Shown: positions 22,676 through 35,019 of the stretch, one piece after another
How the letters are laid out: each line of letters begins with the position of its first letter
Numbering within the stretch: the stretch's first letter is position 1
NCBI GenBank assembly: GCA_032622095.1
Contig: CP136065.1
Location: forward strand, 246,449,474 to 246,513,473
Direction: 5' to 3'
DNA length: 64,000 bases
Source: Siphonodentalium dalli
Lineage: Eukaryota > Mollusca > Scaphopoda > Gadilida > Siphonodentaliidae
Notes under the pieces: generated by a model
What the model was told of the DNA's origin: nothing
Seen by the model: only the letters and a program-made list of their open reading frames with translations
Database searches by the model: none
Made by a program: the position numbers and the translations under genes

Positions 22676-22801
22676 TTAAATATAAATACATAACCTTAAT
22701 CAAAATAAGAGGTACTAATTCTTAAATATATTTATATTATTGGACCCATATTCACAATAAAAGCCATGGCCTAAGTATTCTAACCACACAATAATTTTAG
22801 G

Positions 22802-22895
22802 TACAGTAATGCTCGAAATATTTCCGACTAAATCCTGAAAAGTTACCCATAATTCTGCTGTGGTTAAGGAGTCGATTATTTCGAGCATTACTGTA
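22802..22895. mobile_element. Family P MITE, short copy
   Basis: TACAGTAATGCTCGAAAT to TTTCGAGCATTACTGTA, with one internal arm deleted. Only 94 bases. Confidence 0.8.
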
Positions 22896-23021
22896 CCTAA
22901 AAAGCCTGAGTTTAACAAAGGTGACCCATCGGCACTAAAGCAGTTAAGATGAGCATAGTACTAAAGAGACTGAGGCAGTGCTAAAATCATCAGTCACACA
23001 GAATCAATATAGGTATGATAG

Positions 23022-23275
23022 CAAGCCTTGAAATAGGGTGTCTGTCATTTGCAGAATGAGGTCCCCAGAGGGTGAATTTAGTGATGCTACCCCGCATAGT
23101 GGGCTAGCATCACCAAATTCACCCTCTGGGAACCTCATTCTGCTGAGGTGTAAGCAGAATGAGGTCCCCAGAGGGTGAATTTGGTGATGCTAGCCTGCTA
23201 TGCGGGGTAGCATCACTAAATTCACCCTCTGGGGACCTCATTCTGCAAATGACAGACACCCTATTTCAAGGCTTG
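23022..23275. mobile_element. hAT-like double-hairpin MITE, family H, TSD TATGATAG
   Basis: CAAGCCTTGAAATAGGG to CCCTATTTCAAGGCTTG, flanked by TATGATAG at 23014-23021 and 23276-23283. Inside, two successive perfect-type hairpins built on GCAGAATGAGGTCCCCAGAG and GGTGAATTT are joined by TGAGGTGTAA. An 8-bp duplication and CA...TG ends are standard for hAT insertions. Confidence 0.9.
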
Positions 23276-23706
23276 TATGATAGACCAAGTTAGGAAAAAA
23301 TGTTGACCTCAATCGTAATTAGATTTAAATGACGTGGCTGCCTGAAGCACAATTCATTACACATAATTAAACACATTCTTGTCCTGTTTGCTTTTTGTTG
23401 ATCATTGAAGTTGAATGGCAACATTTTGCATTAATTTCTTTTCATTTGAATAATACATTATGTTAATCATTTGTTAACCTTGGAAGCCGTCCTTCTGTAT
23501 ATATGCATTATTTTGTGATATGACAAACATTCGAATTTCAAAAGTAATCAGCCATTATGTAACACATTGTTATTATTTTGTTTTCGTTAAAATACACGTT
23601 TTGCTACCTCAAGTCATCTTTGGCATTTTCTTAAGGTCGAAATAGGAAGGAAAGGAATGGTACCTGTAGTAACATAATTTGTGAAAAAATTTAGTCAAAT
23701 TAAGTA

Positions 23707-23953
23707 TTAACCCTTCCATGACTGGAGCTTCCTGAAATTTTGTGAAAACCCTGTGCCAATGCATTCTCTTATGAATGTGAGTCTCCCATAGGAAGCCTCG
23801 CATATATAAGAGAATACATTGGCCTAACAATATTTACCTTGACATTCTAAGCCAGTACATTCTCTTATAGGAGCCTCGCACATATATAAGAGAATACACT
23901 GGCACAGGATCTTTAATGCTGCACCAGCAGAGCTCCCATCATGAAAGGGTTAA
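23707..23953. mobile_element. TTAA MITE, family B, copy 1
   Basis: TTAACCCTTCCATGAC to ATCATGAAAGGGTTAA, holding two diverged copies of the hairpin module. Subterminal text TGAAATTTTGTGAAAACCC and CACCAGCAGAGCTCCC. Related copies are at 24966, 27802, 31528, 32521 and 57644. Confidence 0.8.
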
Positions 23954-24965
23954 CCGTCACTGGAAATTTTGGAAAGTTCTGCCCCTAATATAAAAATAAA
24001 ACCTGATTTGATTATATCATAATTTTACAGGGATTTTATGTGCTAAAATGCAGACTTTTATATTCCCCCAAATTCACGTCAGTAAATTCTGTTCCCAAAG
24101 TATGGAAATGTGCCCAAAATTAACATGGCAATGGAATTTGTGCCATTGCATAGACATTTTTATATTGCTGTGGAACTGAGAAATTATTCCATATTGCATG
24201 ATATCAATGGAAAATTATATTGAATTTGAAATCCATCATTCTCGGAAATCGAATGCAAGGATTTGAAGTTTTTTGGTCTAAATTTGAAATTTTCCCAACC
24301 TACCATGCTGAACCATTGTGGATTTAACTGATTTTCACAATGACATCCATATTCTCTCTCACTCATAGAAATTCCTAGTTATAAGTGTCCAATCTCCCCA
24401 ATGGAAAGAAACCATGATCATTTGCCAGGGTAGAAAAATCTTGGAATTTGTCATTACTGTATGCATCCTCCATTGGGAGTGCATGTATTTTGATGAAATT
24501 TGTTTTGTATTTTGGTAATGAAGCATTTAATGTCATGCTGTGAATTGTAACTTAGTAAGACCTCCATAATCCATTCATATATCTTAACACTGCCTTCATC
24601 TCCTTTTGAAAATGCCAAATATATGATTTATTGTTATTTTATGTACATATTAACAGGTGCTACTTTATTAATGTCAGGAGAACTGTATGGGGGTAACATT
24701 TAAAATTAATTTTCACTTGTTTGTGCTCCAAAGTACACCAAATAATATTGGCTTTAAAAATTTTCCCGATATTGATAAATTCCTGAACTACCTTTCTACT
24801 ACCGTTATATGTCCCAGAAAGACACAATGAAGTCAGAAAAAAAATACAACTTTAAACACAATGTTCAGGCCCTGAACAAAAAGTGCCTTTTATATTCATC
24901 GGAATTCTGGAATCAGAAACTTAATGTCCGGAATAGGTATATTGTGTTATATTAACATGAGCACC
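23954..24965. other. No recognised gene
   Basis: AT-rich, non-repetitive as far as I can see. Open frames are short, with no splice-supported exon. Confidence 0.45.
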
Positions 24966-25221
24966 TTAACTGTTCCATGCCAACTGAAATATTTTGAAAA
25001 ACCCTGTGACAATGCATTTTCTTATATAATGCGAGTCCCCATAAGGAGCCTCACATATATAAGAGAATACATTGGCCTAAAAATATTTACCTTGACCTTG
25101 TAAGCCAGTGCATTCTCTTATATATGCAAGGCTCCCTATGGGAGATTCTCATATATAAGAAAATTCACTGGCACATGATCTTCAATGCTGCATCAGCACA
25201 GTTCCTGCAACACAGGGTTAT
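24966..25221. mobile_element. Family B TTAA MITE, copy 2 (decayed)
   Basis: Starts TTAACTGTTCCATGCC and ends GCAACACAGGGTTAT. Two hairpin modules are recognisable but mutated. Confidence 0.7.
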
Positions 25222-26384
25222 CATGTTGACTTTCCATGCTAGCCCGGATAATAAATATACCCAAGATTTCCCAGGGATAAAAATCTAAAAATGGTTTACT
25301 TGCATATAAAAGCCCAGGAGTTTAATATCATTGACTGAGGATTTTATTGTGGCGCGTATTTACCTTTAGCCCTTATGAAGGTTTCATGTTCCGTCTTATT
25401 TGGCATAAGATACAAACATGTCATGCAAACACATACCCCATACAAAGGGCATAAGATCGGGTTAAAATATGAGTACATGGTTTAAAATGGTTTGTACTGA
25501 CTCCTATGTTATCACTTTTTAATTTCCTTCCATTGATATGGAATTAATGACTTGTTACTCTCTGTTTTCCTGACCTTCAAGCCAGTCTAGGCATTCGTGA
25601 TCAATATGAGAGTTATAATTTTTATGGGCACAAATAAACCTGAAAAATAGGAAAACTTTGTTCTTATATTCATTGTGAATATTGCCCAATTTTTATGATT
25701 CTAGATTTGCATCAGGCCAATATATGAAAAGAAATTGCTAGTTTTTCATCCCCTCAGGAGCCCTTCTCAAATTTTCTTGTTCTGATAATTTTGGGGTAAT
25801 ATTTCATTACCCATGCCTTAATTGATTAATTAAATTGCACAATAAGTCATTATTCACTAAAATTTGATCCAATTATGCAGTTGCAAACCACATGGTATCT
25901 TGAACTGAATATTAATATCTGATGGCAAAATGAAAAATACCCCCCCCCCCCCAAATTAAAAAACAAAGTCAGATCAGAATCTTGGTAGCAATGCTTGTGG
26001 CCTCATGTTAGAGATTCTGGATTTTATAAGTCTACCTATGTCCAGTTTGTTTGTCTATGAAACATTTGACCCTCAGATCGACATGAATGGCTAGGCTCGA
26101 TAGGCTTTTGTATTTTGTTTTCTTACTTTTGTTCTGTTTAACATTATGTTTCTCTTCATATTACTATTAATCGATAAATTTCTCAGTTATTCGGAATGGG
26201 GCCAAATGAAGAGCTTTGAATGTAAATATTCATACAAATTACAGGGCAAAATTTATGGATCTTCTAATAATGGATAACTCTCAATTTAAAATATTTCTCC
26301 AAATTTGATAGTGTTGATATGAAGGTGTAAATTTAGAGAAATTGAAAATGATATTAGTTTTAGCGGTACGGTGCTCTAGATACA
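25222..26384. other. No recognised gene
   Basis: AT-rich sequence with a C10 tract near 25941. I see no exon or named repeat. Confidence 0.45.
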
Positions 26385-26540
26385 GCCATCTATGGGACCA
26401 TCTCATTTTATACTCAACAGAATATATGCAACAAATGAATGAATTTGAGCCATGGATTAGTGCAAAATACACTCATGTGCTCTATTAATGATGCAAACAA
26501 CATGGTAATTATAATGAAAATAAATTTATGATTGGTGTGA
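26385..26540. repeat. Dispersed repeat, partner of 62940-63095
   Basis: ACTCAACAGAATATATGCAA, CAAATGAATGAATTTGAGCC and CATGGTAATTATAATGAAAA recur in the same order at 62966-63080. Nature unknown. Confidence 0.8.
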
Positions 26541-26733
26541 TTTAGTGTACAGTCCCCCTTTTATGATACATGTTCCGACAATCTTGTATTGCATTTGTTT
26601 TTTGTTCTTCAAATGGTTCATCAACATATTGGCTATTTTTTTGGTTATTCATTTACTTTGGTGTTTAAATGTACTTTAAGTAGAACATTAATATTAGAAC
26701 TTAAAATGAGTTACACTAAGTTTCATCTGGAAT

Positions 26734-27111
26734 TTAAAGTGATGTGAAACACTCCGATAGGGTGATCAAATAGAAATGGAGAATAATCTTGTTCAAAGTA
26801 GTTATTCTTACATATATTATAATCCAAATTGACAACACACACCACCTTTCTTATATATTAATTAAATACAGTGACTCTTTGATGGCGAAATCGTTTTCGT
26901 TAATTTATCGCCGATAGATGCGTCCCGAATCGAGTAGTAAATATTTACAATTGAGCTTAGTTCCGACAATGGTTTCTATGGAGTGGTACGGTCGATTTGC
27001 CTGAGATTTGCGGCGATGTTGGTAGAATGCCACATTCCTCCAGTTGGCATATTGCCTCAACACTAACTGATCAGTTTCATGCACCCGAACAAGTACATAA
27101 TATGTCTTTAA
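26734..27111. mobile_element. TTAA-flanked repeat R, copy 2
   Basis: TTAAAGTGATGTGAAACAC to CATAATATGTCTTTAA, colinear with the copies at 9352 and 61061. Confidence 0.8.
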
Positions 27112-27353
27112 TACACTGTTTAATACAGAAATTTAGTTTAAATTGGTTCATTTGGCCCCTTTGTAATCATGTTTTTTTCAATCTAAGTCATTTTATGTTT
27201 TAATTTTGTATTTGTTCTATCTACTAAACTGTCCTATAACCTGCAAGCCTGTATCCTATTACACATATATTATAGTCTCTACAATACATATAGATCAATC
27301 AATGTTATACTATCAAAATCAATACGGAATCAATACTGGTACTGGTATATGAA

Positions 27354-27799
27354 CAAGTCTTGAAATAGTGTGTCTGTCATTTGCAGAATGGGGTCCCCAG
27401 GAGGGCGAATTTAGTGACGCTACACCACACAGTGGGCTAGCATCACTAAATTCACCCTCTGGTGTCCTCATTCTGCTTAGGACTCATCGTCTGGGAAGTA
27501 TCTATAGTCTCAAATTAACATAGTTTTCAGTTACTGTTTGACATTCTGTTCAGTTTCTATATCCCCTAATTTGCAGAGGATAAAATGCATAATCGAGGTG
27601 ACTAATGTGTGAACATCACCAACTTCAACTGGGAAACTTCAATCTGATCCTAAGTCTTCCATAGCAGTTGAGTCCTCAGCAGAATGAGGTTCCAAGAGGG
27701 TGAATTTGTTGATGCTAGCCCACTGTGTGGGTTAGCGACACTAAATTCACCCTCTGGAAATCTCATTCTGCAAATGACAGGCACACTATTTCAAGGCTT
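27354..27799. mobile_element. hAT-like family H, long form
   Basis: CAAGTCTTGAAATAGTGTG to CACACTATTTCAAGGCTT, with two hairpins and the ~200-bp interior (CTATATCCCCTAATTTGCAG). Its right end runs directly into a family B element. Confidence 0.75.
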
Positions 27800-27801
27800 A
27801 G

Positions 27802-28020
27802 GCCAATGCATCCTCTTATGTCCAATGCATCCACCCGGTAGAGTTCCTCGCATATATAACAGAATACATTGGCCTAACAATATTTACCTTGACTTTGTAA
27901 GCCATTGCATTCATTCTCTTATATATGCGAGGCTCCCTATGAGAGACTCGCATATATAAGAGAATGCACTGGCACATGATCTTTATGATGCACCTGCAGC
28001 TCCCGTCATGAAAGGGTTAC
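27802..28020. mobile_element. Family B TTAA MITE, copy 3 (left end lost)
   Basis: Starts inside the first hairpin (GGCCAATGCATCCTC) immediately after the family H end, keeps the spacer ATTTACCTTGACTTTGTAAG and the second hairpin, and ends TCATGAAAGGGTTA. Confidence 0.7.
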
Positions 28021-28255
28021 TAGTAATTAAAATTAATTACCATTAATTAACCCATTAAGGTCTACCTCTTATTGTTTTTGCACATCCCAGGGTTAAATTA
28101 AATAAATTTTAAATGTTAGGTAAGCTCACTTTAAAGCAACAGGTTGTACATATTGGAGAATATATCGACAGCTGTTTATATTTGAACTAAGTATTGATGA
28201 TATAAAACTTGGAGCCTCTTGTTTATTCTAAAGTCAGCATGTTTAGATCATTATA

Positions 28256-28405
28256 TACAGTAATGCTCTAAATAATCCACTCCTTAACCACAGCAGAATT
28301 ATGGGTATTTTTTCAGGATTTAGTCGGAAATGTGGCTTGTTGCCATTCATCAGAAAGCTCTCGCTATTTCCGACTAAATCACCCTAAATAATTTACTCCT
28401 TAGAG
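28256..28405. mobile_element. Family P MITE, broken copy
   Basis: TACAGTAATGCTCTAAATAA then one arm, with a deleted centre and an incomplete return arm ending near AATTTACTCCTTAGAG. Confidence 0.65.
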
Positions 28406-28855
28406 CAGTGGATTGAAGTAGAAATTATTGACAACATGACACTACTAGTACTAAGAAAGAGAAGATGAGAACATATACAGTTACTCCTTAACCACAGCAT
28501 TATGGGTAACTTTTCAGGATTTAGTCGGAAATATGGCTTGTTGTCATTCATCGGAAAGCTCTCAGTGAGAGCTTTCCGATGAATGGCAACAAGCCATATT
28601 TCCGACTAAATCGCCCTAAATAATTTACTCCTTAACCACAGCATTATGGGTAACTTTTCAGGATTTAGTAGTGAGAGCTTTCCGATGAATGGCAACAAGC
28701 CATATTTCCGACTAAATCCTGAAAAGTTACCCATAATTCTGCTGTGGTTAAGGTGTCGATTAATTAGAGCATTACTGTATATGTTCTCATCTTCTCTTTC
28801 TTAGTACTAGTAGTGTCATGCTGTCAATAATTTCTACTTCAATCCACTGCTCTAT
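28392..28855. repeat. Inverted duplication around a family P MITE
   Basis: The left arm (about 28395-28475) contains AGCAGTGGATTGAAGTAGAA, ACTACTAGTACTAAGAAAGA and GAAGATGAGAACATATACAG. All are inverted in the right arm (about 28776-28855). The family P copy at 28476-28779 forms the middle. Confidence 0.85.
28476..28779. mobile_element. Family P MITE, expanded copy
   Basis: Starts TACAGTTACTCCTTAACC and ends AGAGCATTACTGTA. It contains extra arm segments, so three partial hairpins are nested. Confidence 0.7.
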
Positions 28856-28879
28856 GTGGTAGACTTCCCTCTCAGAAAG

Positions 28880-29280
28880 TCCCTTCAAATAGAGTGTCTT
28901 GTCATTTGCAGAATGTGGTCCCCAGATGGTGAATTTACTGATGCTACCCCGCACAGTGGGCTAACATCACTAAATTCACCCTCTGGGATCATCATTCTTC
29001 TTAGACCGCAACTTCTTGGAAGTATATATGGTCTCAAATCAAAAAAAAAATTATTTACTTTTTTCCTTTCTGTTCGGTTTCTGTATCCCCTAATTTGCAG
29101 AAGATAAAATGCATAATCGAAGTGACTAATGGGTGAATATGACCAACTTCAACTTGGGAACTTCAATCTGATCCTAGGTCTCCCACAGCAGAATGAGGTT
29201 CCCAGAGGGTATGGCAGTGTCACTAATTCACACTTTGGGGGACCTCATTCTGTAAATGACAGACACACTATTTCAAGGCT
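28880..29280. mobile_element. hAT-like family H, long form (decayed)
   Basis: CCTTCAAATAGAGTGTC to ACACACTATTTCAAGGCT, with one intact hairpin, the interior segment and a shortened second hairpin. Confidence 0.7.
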
Positions 29281-29289
29281 ATTCCTCTC

Positions 29290-30160
29290 ACCTGTAAAAC
29301 AACTATTATCAACAAGTACATGTAGAAATAGATGATTTTTTTCTTATTTTCATTATTAATAAGTCCCTAATAATGAGATTTTGCATATCGATACCATTAT
29401 TATGTAAACATAACTGTCGCAGTGGGATTACCGATCGAAGTCCAATTAGTCCAATAAGATACCAAATTTAAGGAAAAAACTTGACCATAAACATTGAAAA
29501 TTGTCAAGGCAATGAAAATTTTTCTGTAAATAATATTTCGACTACAATATTTGAGTTTACTACATGATTTGTGATGTTTGTTGACAAATCACTGTTATAG
29601 TTTTGTTGACAAAACAATGGTTTCAATGTGCAAAATTTCATTATTGGAGAGCTATCAATAATGTGCATAAGAATAAAGTTTATCTATTTCACAATCTTTT
29701 CAGTGTGATGTTCAGACTTTTATAATTTTTACACATTTACCCATTGCGAGTGGCTTGGGTCCCTTTAATAATATGGTCCAGGTAGCTGACCCTAGTTGTA
29801 AATTTTTATGGTAATCGTGAGATTGCGAAAGGTCTATTCTGATGACTGTATTGGTTCAGTTGGTCATTGCTGGCTGTATATGCTCAGGGAAATGTGTTGT
29901 TGATGTGGCCATTGGCACCCTGATCACTGAAACCATACTAACGTGTAAAATTCACCATCATTGCTGGTGGTATGTGCTCAGGAAAATTGTGTTCAACTAT
30001 TTTACCTCCATTGTTTTTGTGTTTCTTCAAACATTTTATCTTGGTTAAATTTTCTTCAAATTATATTTTCATTAAAACATGAAGATATTATTTATGCCTA
30101 TGTTTTCGTTATGACTTCCCTTGATTGTCCGCAGCTGTTATAAGGGTGCATTCACACAAC
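29290..30160. other. No recognised gene
   Basis: AT-rich. A loose internal duplication (CATTGCTGG then TATGTGCTCAGGAAA) occurs near 29870 and 29960. No exon is supported. Confidence 0.4.
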
Positions 30161-30164
30161 ACAA

Positions 30165-30845
30165 GGGTAGATGATGTCATGAATCTCTACTCTGGCTACT
30201 ACGCCCGTAGAGATCATACTCCACCAGTTCAAACCTTGGGAACTAATTGATGTTCTGACAGGGAAGTTTGTAACATAAAAAAAACAATCAATGTAATGTA
30301 TTTCTTAGTTAATATTTGTTCCTTAATAATTTATTTGACAGTATGTGAAGGTCCCAGCTCAAGAAAGCATGATTTAGGTGACTGGTGAGGCGATTTTGCT
30401 TTGCATCGCTCACAATCATAGAATTTCTCCTGGTTAATCAATTCAATGTTTATTGAGATATCGGCTCACAAAAATCAAGCAATCTCGAGCTGGGACCACT
30501 CACTACAGCAAAACAGATTATTAAGGAACAAGTATTAACAATCAAATATATATTCCATGTTTATTCAATGTTATAAAGTTCCGAACAGGTCAGAACTTCA
30601 AAAAGTTCCGAGGTTATGAACAAGCCTTGAAATAGGGTGTCTGTCATTTGCAGAACGAGGTCCCCAGAGGGTGAATTTGGTGATGCTAACCCGCTATGCA
30701 GGGTAGCATCACTAAATTCACCCTCTGGGGACCTCATTCTGCAAATGACAGACACCCTATTTCAAGGCTTGGTTATGAACAAGTGGAATATGATCTCTAC
30801 GGGCATAAGCCATAGTAACGATTCATCGCATAATCTATCATAAGG
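30165..30845. mobile_element. Long-inverted-repeat element, second copy
   Basis: It has TCATGAATCTCT, ACGCCCGTAGAGATCATACT and TTGGGAACTAATTGATGTTC at the left and inverse forms at the right. It aligns with 9203-10062 without repeat R but carries a family H MITE at 30621-30771. Confidence 0.7.
30621..30771. mobile_element. hAT-like family H, single hairpin, TSD GTTATGAA
   Basis: CAAGCCTTGAAATAGGG to CCCTATTTCAAGGCTTG, flanked by GTTATGAA at 30613-30620 and 30772-30779. It holds one hairpin rather than two. Confidence 0.9.
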
Positions 30846-31310
30846 GTATGTTCAGACAACTGGCAAAATTGTCATGCAAATTATCTTGAAATTATTCATA
30901 GATAGCTACATGTATTTATTGTAGACTTTTGAAAATAAATTTAGATTTTCGAGAATATGTTTATCTCAAATTAGAACAATGAAATAACGGAAGTTGTCCC
31001 CACATCCGGTTGTAACTAGGCTACAACGCCATGTTACAACGCCACGTTTAAATCACCATGTCCCCCGCCAGCCTTGACAGCGGGGTATAACAGAATGTGC
31101 GCCAAACATCAGGGGTACATAAGCACTTGAAACATCGGGGGTATATGAATGACCCTTGAACATGCAATCCACCAATTGTGACATTGCTCTCGCACGCCGA
31201 ATCCTTAGGTCAGCTACTGAATTATTCTTATTGGTGTGAATTAATTGGATTACTTATGAAAAACACACTTAAATTAAGTAGACATGGTTATTGTTGTGGG
31301 GACAAAATCG

Positions 31311-31450
31311 TTATCTCCGGCAACATCGTAGGGTACATGGAGATTTAATAACTGGATGTCTCTTTTTGAAGCCCTCAGCTCCGCCTCGGGGTTCAAAATC
31401 AACATCCAGGTATTAAATCTCCATGTACCCTACTATGTTGCCGGAGATAA
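31311..31450. mobile_element. Perfect-type hairpin element
   Basis: TTATCTCCGGCAACATCGTA and GGGTACATGGAGATTTAATA are inverted at the right end (CCATGTACCCTACTATGTTG, CCGGAGATAA). A GC-rich loop (CCTCAGCTCCGCCTCGGGG) lies between. Confidence 0.75.
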
Positions 31451-31527
31451 AAGTAATATTATTCCATGATTGATTCTTACCAGATATTTGAAGGTTAATT
31501 TCAGGCAAATGTTAGTTGCATAACAGT

Positions 31528-31889
31528 ATAACCCTTTCATACCGGGAGCTGTACTGGTGCAGCAATAAAGATCAAATGCCAGTGCATTCTCTTATATATG
31601 CGAGTCTCTCATAAGGAACCTTGCATATATACTAGTAAGAGAATTCACTGGCTTATAAGTTTCATGACGGGGAGCTGCACTGGTGCACATTATAGATCCT
31701 GTGCCAGTGAATTCTCTTATATTATACGCGAGTCTCCCATAGGAACCTCGCTTATATAAAAGAATGTACTGGCTGTCAAGTTACATATTGTTTTGCCAAT
31801 GTATTCTCTTATGACTTGCATATATAAGAGAATTCATTGTCACAGGGTTCTCACAAAATTTCAGGAAGTTCCCCTTATGAAAGGGTTAA
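31528..31889. mobile_element. Family B TTAA MITE, long copy
   Basis: ATAACCCTTTCATACCGGG to CCTTATGAAAGGGTTAA. Three hairpin modules are separated by GAGCTGCACTGGTGCA-like text. Confidence 0.75.
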
Positions 31890-32049
31890 TTAATTATGTA
31901 AATCTAATCACAAATTCAGCAAACAAACTGTTGCATTTTATAAGTAGTCTGTCATTCATTTTCTAGCACTCTACAGCCCTCTACAACAAATTACCTGCAA
32001 AATTTGTCAGCGTGTGAAAGTACCTACAGTACCCTAAATCGAATGTACC

Positions 32050-32128
32050 AAGTCTGGATATAGTGTGTCTGAGTTCACCAGAGGGTGAATTTAGTGACAA
32101 TATCCCGTATGGCGGGCTAGCATAGCAT
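32050..32128. mobile_element. Family H remnant
   Basis: CAAGTCTGGATATAGTGTGT then CCAGAGGGTGAATTTAGTGA. The rest is lost. Confidence 0.55.
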
Positions 32129-32520
32129 TGGAGATTGTGTGTTGTCATAATAAGGTGATAAAAATCAAATACAATGTGCTCTTCCATTATTATTCTGTTA
32201 ACCAGCTGAACTTTTTATCTGATTTTGCAAAGAAAAATGGGGGTATTACTTGATTGAATTTGTCCAGCCATCTGTCTATGCATCCTTTTCTCTGTCCATA
32301 TGTCAACATTTGTCTTCTTTCCAGACACATAAGACCTAATGGGTTCATATTTATTGTGGTTGTTTCCTAGGTGATTCACTTTCAGATTTGTTCAAATGGG
32401 GTAACCATGAAGCAAGGGCCATAAATCTTTCCCTCATACAAGTGTACGTTTGAAATTCTTCTAAAGAACCATCAGACCTATTTAATTTATATTTGGTAGT
32501 GAGTCCCTCCATGGCAATTC

Positions 32521-32789
32521 TTAACCCGTCCATCACTGGAATTTCCTGAAATTCTGCTGTGCCAATAACTCCTCTTATACATGTTTGTCTCCCATGTAAG
32601 TCTCGCTTTATATAAGAGAATACATTGGCCTAACAATATTTACCTTGATATTTTAAGCCTGTTTATTCTCTTATATAGGCGATGCTCCCTATGAAGACTC
32701 ACATATATAAGAGAATGCACTGGCACAGGGTATTTACATGTATACTATTTAATGATGCACCAGTGCAGCTCCCATCATGAAAAAGCTAA
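32521..32789. mobile_element. Family B TTAA MITE, decayed copy
   Basis: TTAACCCGTCCATCACTGG to CCATCATGAAAAAGCTAA, with two mutated hairpins. It sits inside the dispersed repeat with TTCAAATGGGGTAACCATG-type text (32225-33130). Confidence 0.7.
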
Positions 32790-33603
32790 AACATCTTCTC
32801 CAGAACCGCAAGACCGAATGGGGTCATATTTGGTGGGGATAGAACCTAGGTGACAGGGATTCAGTTTTTGTTCAAATGGGGTCACCAGGTCAAATATAGG
32901 TGGAGCCAGGGACATAGCTCTGTCTCGCCATAGTAATTCTCAAAACGACTTTTTCTCAAGATTCAGGCCGATATAGCTTATATTTGGTATGGAGGTTCCC
33001 TGTGTGACTGGGATTCAAATTTTGTTTAAATGAGTTTATGGGTCAAATATGGGTGGAGCCAGATATATAACTCTTTCCTACGATAGTAATTCTTAAAGCA
33101 ACTTATTCTCAAGGCCATTAGGTCTAGGACTTAAGAATTTTGAACATTCAAACATAATTATTTAAAAATAAAATAAATAAAATATCTCCTTGCTCTAGCT
33201 GTGTTCCTGTTTAGAACTACGTGATTGTTACAAGTATTGACTGTTGTAGTCTTCAGAGTCCCAGTCTTCTCAGTATTTACAGTCAGGTAAGCGTCGTAAC
33301 ATTCATTGACTGTCTTGTCTATATTAGAACCGGTCCTGCATTTAAGGCACAATCTCTTCCCTTCTTAATTATAGTGGCTGATGATCTCTACTTTTCTCGA
33401 CCATTTTAAGATTTCTGTTATTCGTCCGTTAATAGCATGAATCCATTCCAAAAGTACAGGCATAGGTGTTGGCTTATTAATATTCTATTATCAGTATCAT
33501 TATATTGCATAAATATTTGTAAAACCATCATAAATGCCACCCCCTCTACCATTTCTTGCTTTAGACGCACCTGGAAATGCTTCAACGTTAGGGAACATTT
33601 CCT
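32790..33603. other. Dispersed-repeat remnants, no gene
   Basis: 32800-33130 repeats CAAATATGGGTGGAGCCAG and ATAGTAATTCTTAAAGC-type text twice, related to the GTCCGTCC repeat. Beyond that nothing is recognised. Confidence 0.45.
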
Positions 33604-33845
33604 TTAACCCTTTACCCAACAAACCGGCCAAATAAAGCTTCAACAGCCTAAAATATCTTCGGTCTGTCTCAATAGAACCATACAAATATGGATATCATTG
33701 GAACCGGCTCCTTGACCACATTGTGATAGTTACAGTTATGCCCTGTGCCAATGCATTCTCTTATATATGCGAGTCGACCATAGGTCGCCTCACATATATA
33801 AGAGAATGCATTGGCACAGGGCCGTTCTGTTGGGTAAAGGGTTAA
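33604..33845. mobile_element. Family A TTAA MITE, single hairpin copy
   Basis: TTAACCCTTTACCCAACA to GGGTAAAGGGTTAA. Almost identical to 21475-21726. Confidence 0.85.
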
Positions 33846-34233
33846 GCAAGGCACTATCTTGAAAGGCACCACGACCTGGCATTATTGATTATATGCAAGA
33901 CAGAGGATACTTTGTGTATAGTTATGCCGATTCCCAAGTTACAAAGGGATGTGTAGTTTGAAGAAGTATGTTGTCAATGATTGAATCACATTTGTATATA
34001 TATGCACTGACGAAAGTGCCTATATGTATATGTATTACGATTGTTTTGTCTCAGTCAGTAACAAAGTAACTTCCCCATTGTGCACTTCATATAATGTATC
34101 TGATCGTTGTATACCCGTATGATCTGGACAGGGAGTCTTTATAATAATTATCAATAATTTGTCCCCCGAAAAGGGGGCTATCTAGAAATCATTGGAGAAT
34201 GGACCCCTAGATTCGATCTAATTAAATTATGAT
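33846..34233. other. No recognised gene
   Basis: AT-rich, with no exon or element identified. Confidence 0.4.
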
Positions 34234-34762
34234 TTAAAGGTGGATTATCTCTTTGTAAACATGTATTATATAGTTACCGGGGTATAAAATATTAGATTTG
34301 AATCGAAGACTCCTGTCCGGAAATGCTCCTATCGATTAATATTAATTTTATTTCGAATATTTTCTGGTCTAAAAGGTGTGTTTATCATCAGCTAACGAAC
34401 AATAGTGGTTACTGTTAACATAGACCAGAAATTATATTGTGCAATTTTGTCACAAATAAACGTTAATTATACTCATTATCGCATATATCTGTGGAACAAA
34501 ACAATACAAACAATCAATCTGTGACATTTGACATTCGTTGCGTAGCCGTAGGAACAGCCCAGTGCTCTATATCGCAATACGGTCTCATCCGAATGGTCGG
34601 TTCTAAAAATAGTAACATAAATGGGCCCGATTTAATATTCGAAATAAAATCAATATTAATTGATAGAAGCTTTTCCGGACATAGGTCTTCAGTTCATATC
34701 TATTATTTTATACCCACGTAACTATTTAAAATTTGTCATTTAAAGAGATAATCCATCTTTAA
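34234..34762. mobile_element. TTAA-flanked inverted-repeat element, family E
   Basis: TTAAAGGTGGATTATCTCTT to AAAGAGATAATCCATCTTTAA. Long inner inversion: CTGTCCGGAAATGCTCCTAT pairs with ATAGAAGCTTTTCCGGACA. A related fragment lies near 6700. The 76-codon frame inside is a by-product of the repeat. Confidence 0.75.
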
Positions 34763-35019
34763 TGGGTATAAAATGCATAGAAAACGTACAAATAGTAGTA
34801 ATTTAATGGTTTCAAAGAGACACTTCGAAAATGCTATATAGGCACTATATATATAGTATTTAAATTCGTACAGTACTATTATTCAAGCGAAAGTTAGTAC
34901 GATTCTTTGTTTATACCAAACCACACGGGGGGGGGGGTAAAAATGTCCAATGTCAAAGCTTACACCCCCAACCATATTCCAATATATTATTACACCCCCA
35001 AAAGTTGATAGGTCGTAAC

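Noticed and set aside
34491-34721. 76-codon frame in family E
   Set aside because: It spans the inverted arm of a TTAA element and is not preserved in the related fragment near 6700.
34926-34940. G tract as a functional element
   Set aside because: A single homopolymer run without paired tracts; probably simple sequence.
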